Below, piece after piece: positions 41,987-52,715 of a DNA stretch of 64,000 nucleotides. The notes under the pieces are model-generated. The model saw nothing but the letters and a program-made list of their open reading frames with translations. It ran no database searches and was not told the origin of the DNA. A program made the translations under genes and the position numbers. Origin of the DNA: Hyaloperonospora brassicae. Lineage: Eukaryota > Oomycota > Peronosporomycetes > Peronosporales > Peronosporaceae. Within the stretch, counting starts at the first letter, position 1, and each line of letters opens with the position of its first letter. The stretch spans positions 62,001-126,000 of the forward strand of contig CANTFL010001468.1 in NCBI GenBank assembly GCA_947650285.1, read 5' to 3'.

Positions 41987-43936
41987 CCGTTTTCCTACAA
42001 AGTGTCGTTTGAGATCGTAAACTTGCTGCGGTCTTGAACATGAACGAATGGAAGGCATTTTTCGCGTGTCCATACGCGAAGGCCATCGAAGACTTGTACA
42101 TATGGGACCCCGTGTGTAGGTGAACGTTTCGTCGAGACTCGCCTCCCACGACATTGGCGACGACAAGATTGGCATCTCGAATCGTAACCCGCCGCTACAG
42201 CGCGGAACTTGCGTAAATAGCGTCCACTGTGCACCTCGTTGATACGCATCGCGTCAATCCCAGCTCGAACAAAGAACGGTATTGCGTGGTCAGCACGACG
42301 ACTGCGAATCGTCACGAAAATTCACAGAGCTCTTTTGCCGTGTTAAGTACTGAGTGCCCGAGCAGCCCATGTCAAAGACGACACACAGCTATGAACCTCG
42401 AGACTGTCACATAGTCTCGACGTGCTTAGGCGAGCGTCTGCTGTGCGTCATTATCACAGCACGCCTTGTACAAGACAGGAAAACGAATGGCACGTCCGTC
42501 CCCATTCGAGCAACTCGAGCTACTGCGTGGTATCTAGACTCGCCGGGTAGTAACCGATCGATCATTACGGAAAAACGATGGCACAATTCGCATCATGGGC
42601 ATTGTCGGTAAACTTGTTGTCATCACGCCTCACTTCTTTTCTGCATCCTCGAACGGCAAATTCACCACCACACAGTTCGCCGTATCGACAAAAGAATGTC
42701 AAGCGTGACATTCATTTCGTGACCTGCGTACCCAGACATGTCTATCATCAATGCTGGCATTTCTTAGAGCACAACGAACTGTCTCGCTTCAAATGCCAGC
42801 CTTCCGAAATTGCGATGACCGAGTAGGTTGCAGTAGCAGGTGGTTGGTGCCTTGTTGTAGTTGCACGCGCAATCCTGGATCACGTGATGAGCCAGACACG
42901 GCGCAAGTCAGATGGCCGACGTGATGGACTTTCACCAAGCCATCAAGCGAGTGTGCGTTACGTGGAGATGCAGTTACGTGTATGAGAAACGATTTCTGCT
43001 GGCAGATTGGCGTGTGGTGCGGTGTCGTATAAGGACAGCAACGTTTCATGCGAAAGACATACCAGAAGCATGCGAGAAAGAGTAGAGGCAATATGCCGGA
43101 CAAATTCTTACCCGGTGTACTGAAAAAGCCTAATCGATTCCATCACTGGACTGCCGCTTCAATGCCCTTCCGGCAAACCTTAGGGTCACAAACAATGCGA
43201 GATGCATATGTCTCAGCTGTGTCACCCCGGAGCGCAGGTACCAACAAGAAGACGGCTAAAATGTGCATCAGCCTGCAGCTCAACACCTCACTTGAGTGAG
43301 ATGCAGGTAGCATTTGACATCCGATGAAGACGACGATGCTTCCCGTCACTATTACTTCCCATGTTAGCTGATCAGTCGTTTGAGTTTGCGTAGAGTTTAC
43401 CGGCATGCGAACATAGCAAGCAGTTGAAGTCATCCGGGAAGCACTAAACGCCACACGACCCATCAATCCTTCATCTTGTCTTACTTCTTTTGCGTGCAGA
43501 AGCAGATGCTGCATACCCACACACACACACATACTGTCTGTGCATTCTGAGTAGCTGACTGACCAAGGTGCAAGCTACACGACAAGCGCACTTGTGAGCA
43601 TCACCGCAATGAAGTTGCTCATTGATCGCGCCCATTGCTGCACATGCAAGTTGGTGCGTCAGCATCAAAAGCGTAGGAGGATTGCAGCAGTGGTGATGCA
43701 CGGGCGTAGACGCAAGTGGACGCTATGTGCACTCAATGTGTTTAAAACAGATCTTCCAAAGTGATGAATCAGTGAAAAGGGTGGCCCTGATAAACAAAAG
43801 CCGCGCAGGAGGAGGAGGGGGGGCACGGGACGACATTTGTCGCGTCAACTCAACGCGTTTTGTAATCGACGTGTACCACATCGACATTGAGCCACGTAGG
43901 ATCGTGCGGCGCAGCTGTTGCCAGTGGACGACCAGC
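41987..43936. other. Intergenic region upstream of the adaptin gene
   Basis: No gene can be supported. A short CA repeat is present near 43518-43532. A 41-codon frame on the minus strand (43143-43268) starts with a hydrophobic stretch like a signal peptide (MHILAVFLLVPALRG) and has two Cys, but it is too short and unsupported to call. Confidence 0.55.
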
Positions 43937-46089
43937 ATGAACCCGTCGTACCCGTCGCTAGGGCTGCCTTCCAGCGGCGGGCCGCCCCCACCGGGAGGAG
44001 CGCCGCGCCCCCAGCGACCCGCAAGCAATGGCAACCCGAACTACTTTACCGACAAGAAAAAGGGCGAAGTGAACGAGCTCAAGAATGTACGTACCAACAA
44101 AGGGCCGAACGTTGCATCGCTCGAGGATGTCAAAATTGATACACCCACGCGAGGGATGCGACGACCGTCTAAACTAATACACCCACTTCCTGTCAACAGC
44201 TACTGCGCGAAGTCACGGTCGAAAAGGATGTCAAGCGCAAGCGCGAGATCATCAAGAAAGTCATTGCGTACATGACGTTGGGCATTGACGTCTCGCGTCT
44301 CTTTAGTGAGATGGTGCTCTGTGTCGACACGAAGGACCTCATCTCGAAGAAAATGGTGTACCTCTACTTGACAAACTACGCGCAGAAGAACTCGGAGCTT
44401 GCCATCATGTGCATCAATACGCTCTTGAACGACTGCCGCAACGAAGATCCGATGGTGCGCGGCCTCGCGTTGCGCTCGCTGTGCTCCTTGCGGCTCGACT
44501 CTATCCTCGAGTACATCCACGACCCGTTGCAGGCGTCGCTCACGGACACGAGCGCGTACGTCCGGAAGACGGGCGTCATTGGCATCTTGAAGGTCTACTC
44601 GCTGAACCCGGAGCTTATCAAAGAGAGCGACATGATCGACACGCTGTACAACATGATCCGTGACCGCGATCCGCAGGTGGTTTCCAACTGCTTAGTCGCG
44701 CTGAACGAGATCATGGCGGACGAAGGCGGCATTGCAATCAACCAGCCGATTGTGATGCACTTGCTGAGTCGCATAACGGACTTTAATGAGTGGGGACAGT
44801 GCAATATCTTGCAGATCGTTGCAAAGTACAAGTCTACTGGACCAGACGAGGTGTTTACGATCATGAACACACTGGAGCAGTGTCTACGCGTCTCGAGCAG
44901 TGCTGTCGTGCTCGGCACTGCCAAGTGCTTTTTCAATCTTACGCAGACGCGTGGAATGGAACAGATTCAGGACCAAGTGTTTGAACGTATGCGCCAACCT
45001 TTGCTCACGTTGATGGCCGGCGGTAGTCACGAGATCAACTACTGCGTGCTACACCACATATTGCTGCTGGTGGGAAAGAAGCCGCATGTTTTCAGCCGCG
45101 ACTATCGCCAATTTTACAATCGATACAACGAGCCCACGCACGTCAAATACGTCAAGATCGACATCTTGGCTCTAGTCGCCGATGGTGCCAACGTTGCTGA
45201 TATTGTCACGGAGCTGAGCGAGTACGTGACGGACGTAGACCAGGAGCTGGCTCGCCGCGCGATCCACGCGATTGCAGACATTGCGGTGAGCCCGAATTTG
45301 TCTGTGAACACATTGCCTCACCAATACATGGGCGGAGGCAACGTGCCCGAGGCTTATGGCCAGCTTGCGGCTGAGCAGCTCGTTGAGCAGATGCAAGATC
45401 ACATCATGGATACGATGGTGGACTTCTTGGAGCTGGACCTCGACTACGTGCGCGACGAGAGTCTCGTGGTCATGAAGGACCTGTTGCGGAAGTACCCGGA
45501 AAAGCGTCACGATGTGTTGCCTGTGCTCGCTCGCATTATCGCGGCAGTAGCGCAGCCTACTGCGAAGGCCGCAGTTGTGTGGATGCTAGGCGAGTTTGGC
45601 CAGGATCTTCGTCGTGCGCCGTACGTACTCGAGAAGCTCATTGACACCTTCAATGACGAGGCTGCTCCGTCTGTCTTGCTCGAACTACTTGTCGCAACGA
45701 TGAAGCTGTTCTTCAAGCGTCCTCCAGAGATGCAGAGCATGCTTGGCCGGTTGCTTGAATCGGCGATAAATGATTCGAACCACCAGGACGTGCGCGACCG
45801 TGCGTTGCTGTACTACCGTTTGCTCGCGCAGCAGCCCACGGAGCAGGCGGCCACAATTGTGGCCCAGTTCCGTACAGAGGAGACGGTTAGCGTGTTTACC
45901 GAGAGCATTGAGTCGGACTTGAAGGACAAGCTGTTCCAGGAGTTCAATTCGCTTGCTGTGGTGTACAGCAAACCTAGCGAACTCTTCGTGTCGGCCTCGC
46001 ACCTGACTGGAGCTGCTGCGCCTCTCGATGACGACGAAGACGAGGAGAACGAGGAGGACGAAGCGTACGACAATGAAGCTCCGAAACAG

Positions 46090-46124
<35 letters not shown>

Positions 46125-46578
46125 GCGCAGCACCGTGCCACCTCCACAGGCACCGTCCATGCCCAACATGGATCTCCTGGATATGGACTTCAGCCCAGCC
46201 CCGAGTAACCCCCCGCCTCAAGCGGGAGGTCCTGCTTTCGCTTTGGTTCCGACACCAGTCATGGATGCGCCCATGTTCCAGAGCCAATGGGGCAGTAGGC
46301 CCGTCGTGGCTGAAGTGGTGGTCCAGTTGCCAATCCTGCCCCCACAGAACGAACTAGAGCAGGCGTTTGCATCGCACGGCATCGTGACGATCGCTTCGGG
46401 CGACGTGGGTCCGCAGTACAAGTTTTTCTTCTACGCCCAAGACACGCAGGGCCGCTACTTTATGTCCGAGACATTTGTCGAGAAGGCCACGCGCACGCTG
46501 CGGGCCACGATCAAGGGCGTCGACGATGGCTCGGGGTCCCAGTTTGCCGACGCCATGCGACGTGTACTCTTCGGTTGA
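43937..46578 (+). CDS. AP4B1: AP-4 complex subunit beta (beta-adaptin), two exons
   Basis: Exons 43937-44086 and 44200-46578 give 842 residues. Beta adaptins are the large subunits of clathrin-type adaptor complexes on trans-Golgi and endosome membranes. The N-terminal trunk (about 40-610) is an armadillo-type solenoid with DEDPMVRGLALRS-type motifs (here NEDPMVRGLALRSLCSLRL). YMTLGIDVSRLFSEMV near residue 74 and RPPEMQSMLGRLL with RDRALLYYRLL fit AP-4 beta better than AP-1/AP-2 beta, which have an MTVGKDVS-type start. A Pro-rich N-terminal extension of about 30 residues precedes it. The hinge is acidic and holds 13 consecutive Gln (46087-46125, mixed CAG/CAA). The C-terminal 110 residues form the beta appendage. 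DHFR follows on the same strand 177 bp downstream. The adaptin family is certain, the AP-4 class likely. Confidence 0.87.
44087..44199 (+). other. Intron of the AP-4 beta gene
   Basis: 113 bp, donor GTACGT and acceptor CAACAG, phase 0. Splicing joins GEVNELKN to LLREVTVEKDVKRKRE, restoring the conserved first helix of the trunk. Without it the frame ahead of 44272 would lack this helix. Confidence 0.9.
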
Positions 46579-46755
46579 TCTGGCAGGAGGATGCCAGGCA
46601 GTTGCTGTAAAAATTGAAGGTTCACTTGAGCACCATTGACTTTGCAGTACATGTACTTGTCATGTAGCAGCGACGACTAGAGGCTGAACATTGTGGGTCA
46701 CATGAGGTAAGGAGCCGATCCACTTTGCGATACTACTGCACCTCTGAGCTCCACA
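46579..46755. other. Short intergenic region between AP-4 beta and DHFR
   Basis: 177 bp must hold the adaptin terminator and the DHFR promoter. No E2F-like site (TTTSGCGC) is visible here, unlike upstream of the dUTPase gene. Confidence 0.6.
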
Positions 46756-47416
46756 ATGGCACAGCGAAGCAGACGCAACGTCTCGCTCATCGTCGCGTGC
46801 TCTTTGAACCGCGTGATCGGTAAACGAGGCACATTGCCCTGGAACATCCCCGCGGACTGGGCGTTCTTCTGCTCCGCCACGAAGCACCAGGTGCTGATTG
46901 TCGGTCGACGGTCCTTCGAAGAGTTTGGCGAGCCGATTCGGAACCGCCAGACGATTGTCGTCTCCTCGACGCTGGAACAGGCACAAGTCGACGCTGCTGG
47001 AGGTCGAAGGGGGTCCGACGTTCGCGTCGCTCGGACGCTGGATGAGGCACTTGGCCTTGTCGACTCGGAACCGCAGTATGTCGAGTGTACCCGCGTGTTC
47101 ATCGGAGGCGGCGAGAGACTGTACAGTGAAGCAATGACTGCTGACGTGGTCGAGTCGTGCTACGTCTCGAGAGTGCACCGGTGGATTGACGACGGCGATG
47201 CCTTTTTTCCAGAGTGGACGACGCGGTTCCCGAAGCTGATGTTCTCGGCGAAAGCCAATGGAAGAGGAAGTACGAGGTGAGGCTTTGCTTAGTTCTTCCT
47301 GTTGCTGCGGGCGGTCTACAGCAGCGGGTTGTCCATGGAGCAGTGCTGCACGACAATACTAAAGTATGTGCTCGGTCTTTCTTGGCAGGGTGAGCTTTGA
47401 GATATGGGGAAAGTAG
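46756..47416 (+). CDS. DHFR: Dihydrofolate reductase, stand-alone, two exons
   Basis: Exons 46756-47276 and 47389-47416 give 182 residues, a usual length for a single-domain DHFR. The enzyme reduces dihydrofolate to tetrahydrofolate with NADPH. The folate and NADPH signatures are all present: VACSLNRVIGKRGTLPWNIP with W29, the catalytic acid D34 in PAD, F38, then LIVGRRSFEEF, RQTIVVSST, and the glycine pair in VFIGGGERLYSEA. The CYVSRVHRWI strand precedes DAFFPEW. The frame ends in STR at 47280 if unspliced; splicing adds VSFEIWGK, which resembles the final beta strand of other DHFRs (as in E. coli, CFEILERR). No thymidylate synthase domain follows, although stramenopiles usually carry a fused DHFR-TS. 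A second, fused gene may exist elsewhere in the genome. Confidence 0.88.
47277..47388 (+). other. Intron of the DHFR gene
   Basis: 112 bp, donor GTGAGG and acceptor TTGGCAG. The split codon AG/G stays Arg. The downstream exon has only 28 bases including the stop, which makes it easy to miss. Confidence 0.72.
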
Positions 47417-48002
47417 GACACATGGCGTACCTTGAGGCGAGAAGTCGGTGGGAGCGCCTCGTGACCTCAATGGCGCTGACTGCCTCGAACGATCGAAGGT
47501 CATGTTGGACGAGGCAGTGGTCGATGGGCTACCGACGTATCGGCAAGCAGTCCGGATGATATCGAGCATGCTGCCGCTTGTGCTCTACTTCATCGAAAAC
47601 GGGGCTATCGACGAGCACGAGCTCTGTTGCGCTTAAACCAATAGCGGACGTGCCAGTCTACGAATCGTTGTTGCCGCTGAGAAATGAATGCAGTTGGTGC
47701 CCTCTGCTTTGTTTCACGATACACAGGTCCACTGGACAGCGCTCGGGTCCTGTTTCAGCTTTCTAGCGACCACGACCGTCTCATGTTCTTCTGCAACGAG
47801 TGCGACGGATAAAGTAGTCGCTATGCGTGTCAAAGTATTCAGACCGACACAAAAGAGCTGCTAAAGAGTGCGGTTTTCAGTTCCGGTCCACTCAGTGCAG
47901 CTTCGCCCTTCAGGCTCGCAACAAGTGCCACATCGCTTCTCTCTCTCATATGGTACATTATTGGCTACAGGCTTATCTACTTTCTACTATCTGACATGCC
48001 TA
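47417..48002. other. Convergent intergenic region, no clear gene
   Basis: Lies between the ends of DHFR and the PHD gene. A 44-codon ATG frame near 47504-47636 (MLDEAVVDGLPTYRQ) has protein-like composition but no family and no obvious partners. Confidence 0.5.
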
Positions 48003-50915
48003 TCACCGTGAATTCAACAGTCGCTGCTGTTGTTGCTGCTGCTGGCTTGGTGCAGCCTCCGGCCCTGTCACAGGGCGGCGCGTCGTTGGGGCGAGGTGCT
48101 CCATCATCATCATTTCAGATCGCTTCGCCGTACTGACTGAGACGGACTCAGGACCCGCGCTCGATCGCGGTGATTGTGATTGACGTACGATAGCACTTCC
48201 GGACGCAAGTCGTGAAGAAACGCTGCTGTCGTCAGATCGTGGAGGCTTCAGTCTCAGGAACGTAGAGCCTGGAGGCGGAGGGAGTAGACCCATGTGCGGC
48301 GTGCCGGTAGATGACGGGTTGCAGCTCAAACCACCAGGAAACATCTTCATCGACATTGGCAGTCTACCAGGACCCTTTGCACCACGTGGAGACCTCATGG
48401 CGGTGGTAGAAGAAGCGTGAGGAATGGTCGTGGCGATTGCTTTCGACCCTGCCGGGGGATACGGCACTGCTTCCAACAGTCGTTTCGTGAGCTGCACCGA
48501 CGGTACGTCTTTGTTCACGAGGTACACAAACTTGAGATCTTGGAATCTCTCCGACGTCGGGTAGATCAGCGAGCGCAGCACATGCGCAGAGTCTCGCGTC
48601 AGCATCCCTTCCTCTTCCAGACGGCAAAAACGAAGGTACATTTCCTTGCGAATGCTGAAGTGCAGGTCCACAAATGAGTTCATTTGGATGCGGTCGCGAG
48701 TCTGCGGTGACTGGTTCGTGTCTGAGGCTGTGGGAGCACCAAATACCCCAGGTGACACTGTACATCCAGGCGATGCTGCAGCGCTCGACAAACACGTGGA
48801 CGCATCCAGTTTCGCACGCTTGCTGGTACTGATGCCGATACCTCGACCCAGGAGACGTTTCTCACGCTTCAGCTTTACGAAAGCGGCACCTTCGTCAATC
48901 TCCTGCGATGCCACTTCTCGAAGAATGTCGAATGCGCTGAGGCCTGCAGCATCTGGTTGGCACTGCTTTGTTTGTCGTGCGGTTCCTGCTTTCATTGCTT
49001 TCGTCAATGCAGCTGGTGCCTCTTTCCGACTTGCTTGGACAGACTTGCCGTTCGGCACCGGACGCGGGTACAACGAGAAATGTCCGTGGTTTGGCTCCAT
49101 CTTCACGTACACCTGGAAGTTGGCTGGCATCGCCATGACTGGGTTCGACGACGCGGTGAGTACCTCGTTTTGATTGTCTACCGAGTTCAGCATGGGCAGC
49201 GAAGTTACAGTGGGCTTGAACGCCTTTGTAGGTGTCCCGCTCGATAACGGACTGTTCAAAAGCGACATCACCGTGTTGCTCGACGATTGCCACTTCGACT
49301 GCTCCGGTGCAGAAGGCTCAGATGTGGTCAACTTTTGCTCGCGCTTGTCTGAGCTTGGCTCGCCCACCGCTGGCTCGTTGCTTGCATCAACCTTAGCGGC
49401 TGCAGCTTTATTAGGCGAGCTGTGCGCCTCAGTCGCCACCTTGATCGTGCGCTGTGGAGACGCGTGCATCGTTACCGAAGCATGCACCAACGCAGCAGCA
49501 TTCGCTTTAATGGCAGATACCGTCGACGTCTTCGCGTTCTCCTGCGTACTTGCACCCGTCGACATGGCAGGTTCATCCACCTCCTCTGCTCTTGCTTCTG
49601 AGGGCGCCAACGAGATCTTCAATATAGCCTCGCCTGGCACGAACTCTTTCGGTCGCACCGGCATCACGGCGGTTGATTCGGACAGAGCACTCATAGCGCT
49701 CTTCGCAGCTCGTTGACTCGCGCTCTCAGCTGATCGCGCCTTCACTGGCGCATTCGCCACTTCCGACAACTTGCGCTTCTTTTTCGTCGGCCCCTTCAAA
49801 ACTCGACTCGATTCCACTCGTTTCTCGCTTTGACTGCTATTCTTCTTCTCTCTCGCGACCAATCCATTGTCCTCGACGACGCCGCTCGCTTTCCCAACCT
49901 TGGCTGTCGTTGTCTCCCCTGCTTCACTCTCTTTCGGTGTCGTCACTTTCTTCACAGCTTTCGCGGTCAACGAGCTCGTGGCAGAAGCTGCGTACGCGGC
50001 TTTTGTCTTGAGCGCTGCTCGACTGTCGTTATGGAACGCCCGCGCGTCGTCAATACAGCGCGGACAGACGTACGTCGAGTCTTTCCACCGTCCAGAGCTC
50101 TTGATGGGCGGCAGGCAGCCAATGTGGAACCAGTTGTTGCAGCAGTCGCACGCCAGGCTCTCGTTAATGTGCTCGTCCTCCATCGCGTACCAATCGTCAA
50201 ACGACTTGCTCCAGCGCGTAAAGTGGATCTTAATGCGCTCGCCCGGCGCGTCGACTTCCGTGATCACAGCGTTGTACAGCACCTCGTCGTTGTCCACGAG
50301 CACGGCCTGGTTCACCTTGAACCCTGTCTTCCCGTCCTCGCACTCTCGGCCCGTCATGGCGAACGGCAGGCGACAGCTCCCGCAGCGCGACCCCACGTCC
50401 TCGTCGTCTGCGCCCACTGGTCCCGCTCCGTTATCGCCGCCCTTGTCACCTGCACCCAGTGCCATCACGTGGCTCTCCACGCTCTGCTCGGCCTCGCACT
50501 TGCGGCAGCAAAAGCCGCTCACATTGCCCACGTCTTCGTCCCGCAAGCGCGCGCACTTGGCGTGGAAGCCCTTGCCGCACCACTCGCAAAAGTGGTCGCA
50601 GCCCGTGCGCGCGCACTGGACACAGGGCCGTTGCGAGCGGCGGAAGGCGACGAAGTCGCAGATTTGGCAGCCCGTGGACGCGGCGCTCTTGCTCTTGACC
50701 GCCGACGCCGACGCTCGGGCGACGCCTTCGAGCAGCGCGTTGTTGCCGCACTGCTCGCACTCGCGCGGGGGGCCGCCCGGCGTCGTCAACGAGCTGCCCG
50801 ACGACGACGTAGCCGACAGCGCGGGACTGCTGTTGCCGGTGGTGCCGAGGCCACTGCCCTTTTTGCGGCGCTTGGGCTGCGCGGCGGCGGCTTTGGGTTT
50901 GGGGTTGCGCGCCAT
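48003..50915 (-). CDS. PHD-finger protein with nested chromo-barrel/Tudor-knot domain
   Basis: Single-exon, 970 residues, probably nuclear: the N-terminus has a basic KRRKKG patch. A first Cys-rich zinc cluster spans residues 53-140 (C53, C56, C83, C86, C98, C101, C106, C110, C113, H118, C121, C137, C140). A second PHD-type finger uses C178-x2-C181 and, 75 residues later, C256-x2-C259-x4-H264-x2-C267-x16-C284-x2-C287. The gap holds a chromo-barrel or Tudor-knot (residues 198-250: FKVNQAVLVDND, YNAVITEVDAPGERIKIHF, SKSFDDWYAMEDE). Such modules read histone methylation, so a chromatin-reader role is inferred. A long low-complexity Ala/Ser/Lys region follows. Near residues 765-845 a compact conserved-looking segment (FVDLHFSIRKEMYLRFCRLE) is of unknown type. 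The protein ends with a poly-Gln run. The ATG at 50915 is the first in frame and no better start is seen. Confidence 0.8.
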   Translation of the reverse strand: MARNPKPKAAAAQPKRRKKGSGLGTTGNSSPALSATSSSGSSLTTPGGPPRECEQCGNNALLEGVARASASAVKSKSAASTGCQICDFVAFRRSQRPCVQCARTGCDHFCEWCGKGFHAKCARLRDEDVGNVSGFCCRKCEAEQSVESHVMALGAGDKGGDNGAGPVGADDEDVGSRCGSCRLPFAMTGRECEDGKTGFKVNQAVLVDNDEVLYNAVITEVDAPGERIKIHFTRWSKSFDDWYAMEDEHINESLACDCCNNWFHIGCLPPIKSSGRWKDSTYVCPRCIDDARAFHNDSRAALKTKAAYAASATSSLTAKAVKKVTTPKESEAGETTTAKVGKASGVVEDNGLVAREKKNSSQSEKRVESSRVLKGPTKKKRKLSEVANAPVKARSAESASQRAAKSAMSALSESTAVMPVRPKEFVPGEAILKISLAPSEARAEEVDEPAMSTGASTQENAKTSTVSAIKANAAALVHASVTMHASPQRTIKVATEAHSSPNKAAAAKVDASNEPAVGEPSSDKREQKLTTSEPSAPEQSKWQSSSNTVMSLLNSPLSSGTPTKAFKPTVTSLPMLNSVDNQNEVLTASSNPVMAMPANFQVYVKMEPNHGHFSLYPRPVPNGKSVQASRKEAPAALTKAMKAGTARQTKQCQPDAAGLSAFDILREVASQEIDEGAAFVKLKREKRLLGRGIGISTSKRAKLDASTCLSSAAASPGCTVSPGVFGAPTASDTNQSPQTRDRIQMNSFVDLHFSIRKEMYLRFCRLEEEGMLTRDSAHVLRSLIYPTSERFQDLKFVYLVNKDVPSVQLTKRLLEAVPYPPAGSKAIATTIPHASSTTAMRSPRGAKGPGRLPMSMKMFPGGLSCNPSSTGTPHMGLLPPPPGSTFLRLKPPRSDDSSVSSRLASGSAIVRQSQSPRSSAGPESVSVSTAKRSEMMMMEHLAPTTRRPVTGPEAAPSQQQQQQQRLLNSR

Positions 50916-52715
50916 GCAGAGTGATGGTCGCAGATGCGCGCTCCCTCTCGCTCAGGGGCTCTCTCTCTCTCTCTGCACGACGGGAGCGGGTTGGAAAGTG
51001 GGCGGGATCCTCCCCCCAACCCGCGCCGACGCAGGCGGGAGAAAACGCCTCGTCTTTGTGCTTGCACAACCTTCGCGCGACTTTTGACGCCACGACCAAC
51101 GAGCGGCCTGCGAGCAGACGACGCGTGCGGGGAACAGGACCCAGAGCGAAACCGTCTGTTTTGCAAGCACCAACTGGGCCGATCGAGACATGGCTCCACG
51201 CCAGCTGCCCCCGGCCCACACGCGCACACAGCACGCGACTGACTATGTTGGGCCACAAGGCAGTGGAAGGAGGGGTCTTTCCACACGTTGCTCCACGAAC
51301 CTCGAGCAAAAACGCAATGCGGTCTTTGCAGGGTCTCTGGTGGCGGCGCAAATGAAATGGTGCAATCATTCGAATAACCACCAGGAGCAAATTCTGATAC
51401 TACCAGATGGCGCGGCCGCCTGGCTCTGTGCACGCGGAAAATAGGGTACGCACTCTTATCCAATGAGAGCCTTAGGCGACGGTAACCCGACCGCGTCGCC
51501 AGACGTTACTGGTGACGTGTCGCCGGGTGTTTGCTGCATGCAGCGAGTGCAAGCGGCACGTACGGGGCGGCCGACACGCACAGACTGGAGTGTCGAACGC
51601 AACTGCGAAAGAAACATGGCGGCCTCTTTCCTCCATTGTTGGGCCAATGACGTTCCCCACACGAACCGTGTGCGTTCCCCTGCGGATCAGGACCTTGCAC
51701 GATCCCATGGGGTTTCTCGGAAGCTATCACGTCGCTGCGTCACGGCACATCTTGGGGCACGGGAAATAGTTTTCCAGGAAGGCGCTTTGTCGATCTTTTT
51801 CTAGCACGGAAAAGGTGCTTCGTTAATTTGACAGTCCGTTTTATCCACACGTGTCCTTTCTGCATCATCCAACTCTCGCTGTGCTGATGCTGCGTCGTTT
51901 TGGTACCAACACGACAAATGACGAGCTCAATCGATAGCTACGACCGCTTCTCGGTCGCGTCCACAGGAACGACGAGGGGGAAGCGCAGACGACATTGCAA
52001 TACAAAATGGTCTGCTGCTGAAGCTGATGCTGAACGGTATGAAGAAACTGCCGACGCGTGACGGCTCTTGCGCGTAGTCTTCATCACTCCGCACGTCGGT
52101 TCACAACGAGAGTCGATGCGAAATTGACAACTCGTCGTTAGTGATGAAGCTGCGCATCTGCTCGGCTGCAGACATCCGATGGAAAGAGCTTACAGGACCT
52201 ACTAGATGGACCGATAAACGCCGTCGTGCAAGACGTAGGGGGCGCTCAAGGACTTGGCTGTATCATCGTTTCATTCGTTGCCACTGGCGAGCTCTTACGT
52301 CAGGTCGGAATGCCGCAATCCTTTCCAGCCAACAACAAGAGTGTCGATCCCCCCTCTGTTTCCGTATACAGCGTGCACGCTGCAATGATACAGATTCCAT
52401 TGCACCCGTTGTGCGTGCAACGCCCAAGCACAGAGGTTACAGGCCCGTGAGAGGTGGACGTCACTGGCAGGTGATTGGAGCCAGAGTGGCGGTTTGCAGC
52501 ACTATCTTTGTCGCCAGAGGTCATTCCTCCTCTTGTCTGTTCTCAGCTAGAACGTTCGATAGTTGTATTCGGCAAAGGTAGAGCAGTGCAAGCGATTCGA
52601 TATGCAAAAACACGAAGGCCGTGTATTCTATCAGAAGACAGTTACCAACTATGTATCCTATCAGGAGACAGTTCCCGACTATGTGTCTCCTCGCAGCAAG
52701 TTCCAATAGACTGTC
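50916..52715. other. Intergenic region upstream of the PHD gene
   Basis: A CT-rich run (50958-50975) lies just upstream of the PHD gene start. Long frames on both strands at 50.9-51.8 kb are GC-driven and lack domains. A possible small gene is listed separately. Confidence 0.5.
52172..52450 (+). other. Possible exon of an unrecognised small gene
   Basis: After a CTGCAG acceptor-like site the frame reads 92 codons of ordinary protein composition (SLQDLLDGPINAVVQDVGGA) and ends near a GTGAGA donor-like site. An ATG frame at 51918 (MTSSIDSYDRFSVAS) could be an upstream exon, but I found no junction that keeps the frame. Family unknown. Confidence 0.18.

Noticed and set aside
43143..43268. Tiny secreted Cys-containing peptide frame
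   Set aside because: 41 codons, hydrophobic start only, no support from splice sites or neighbours.
47281..48002. Search for a thymidylate synthase domain after DHFR
   Set aside because: None of the conserved TS motifs is readable in any frame here.
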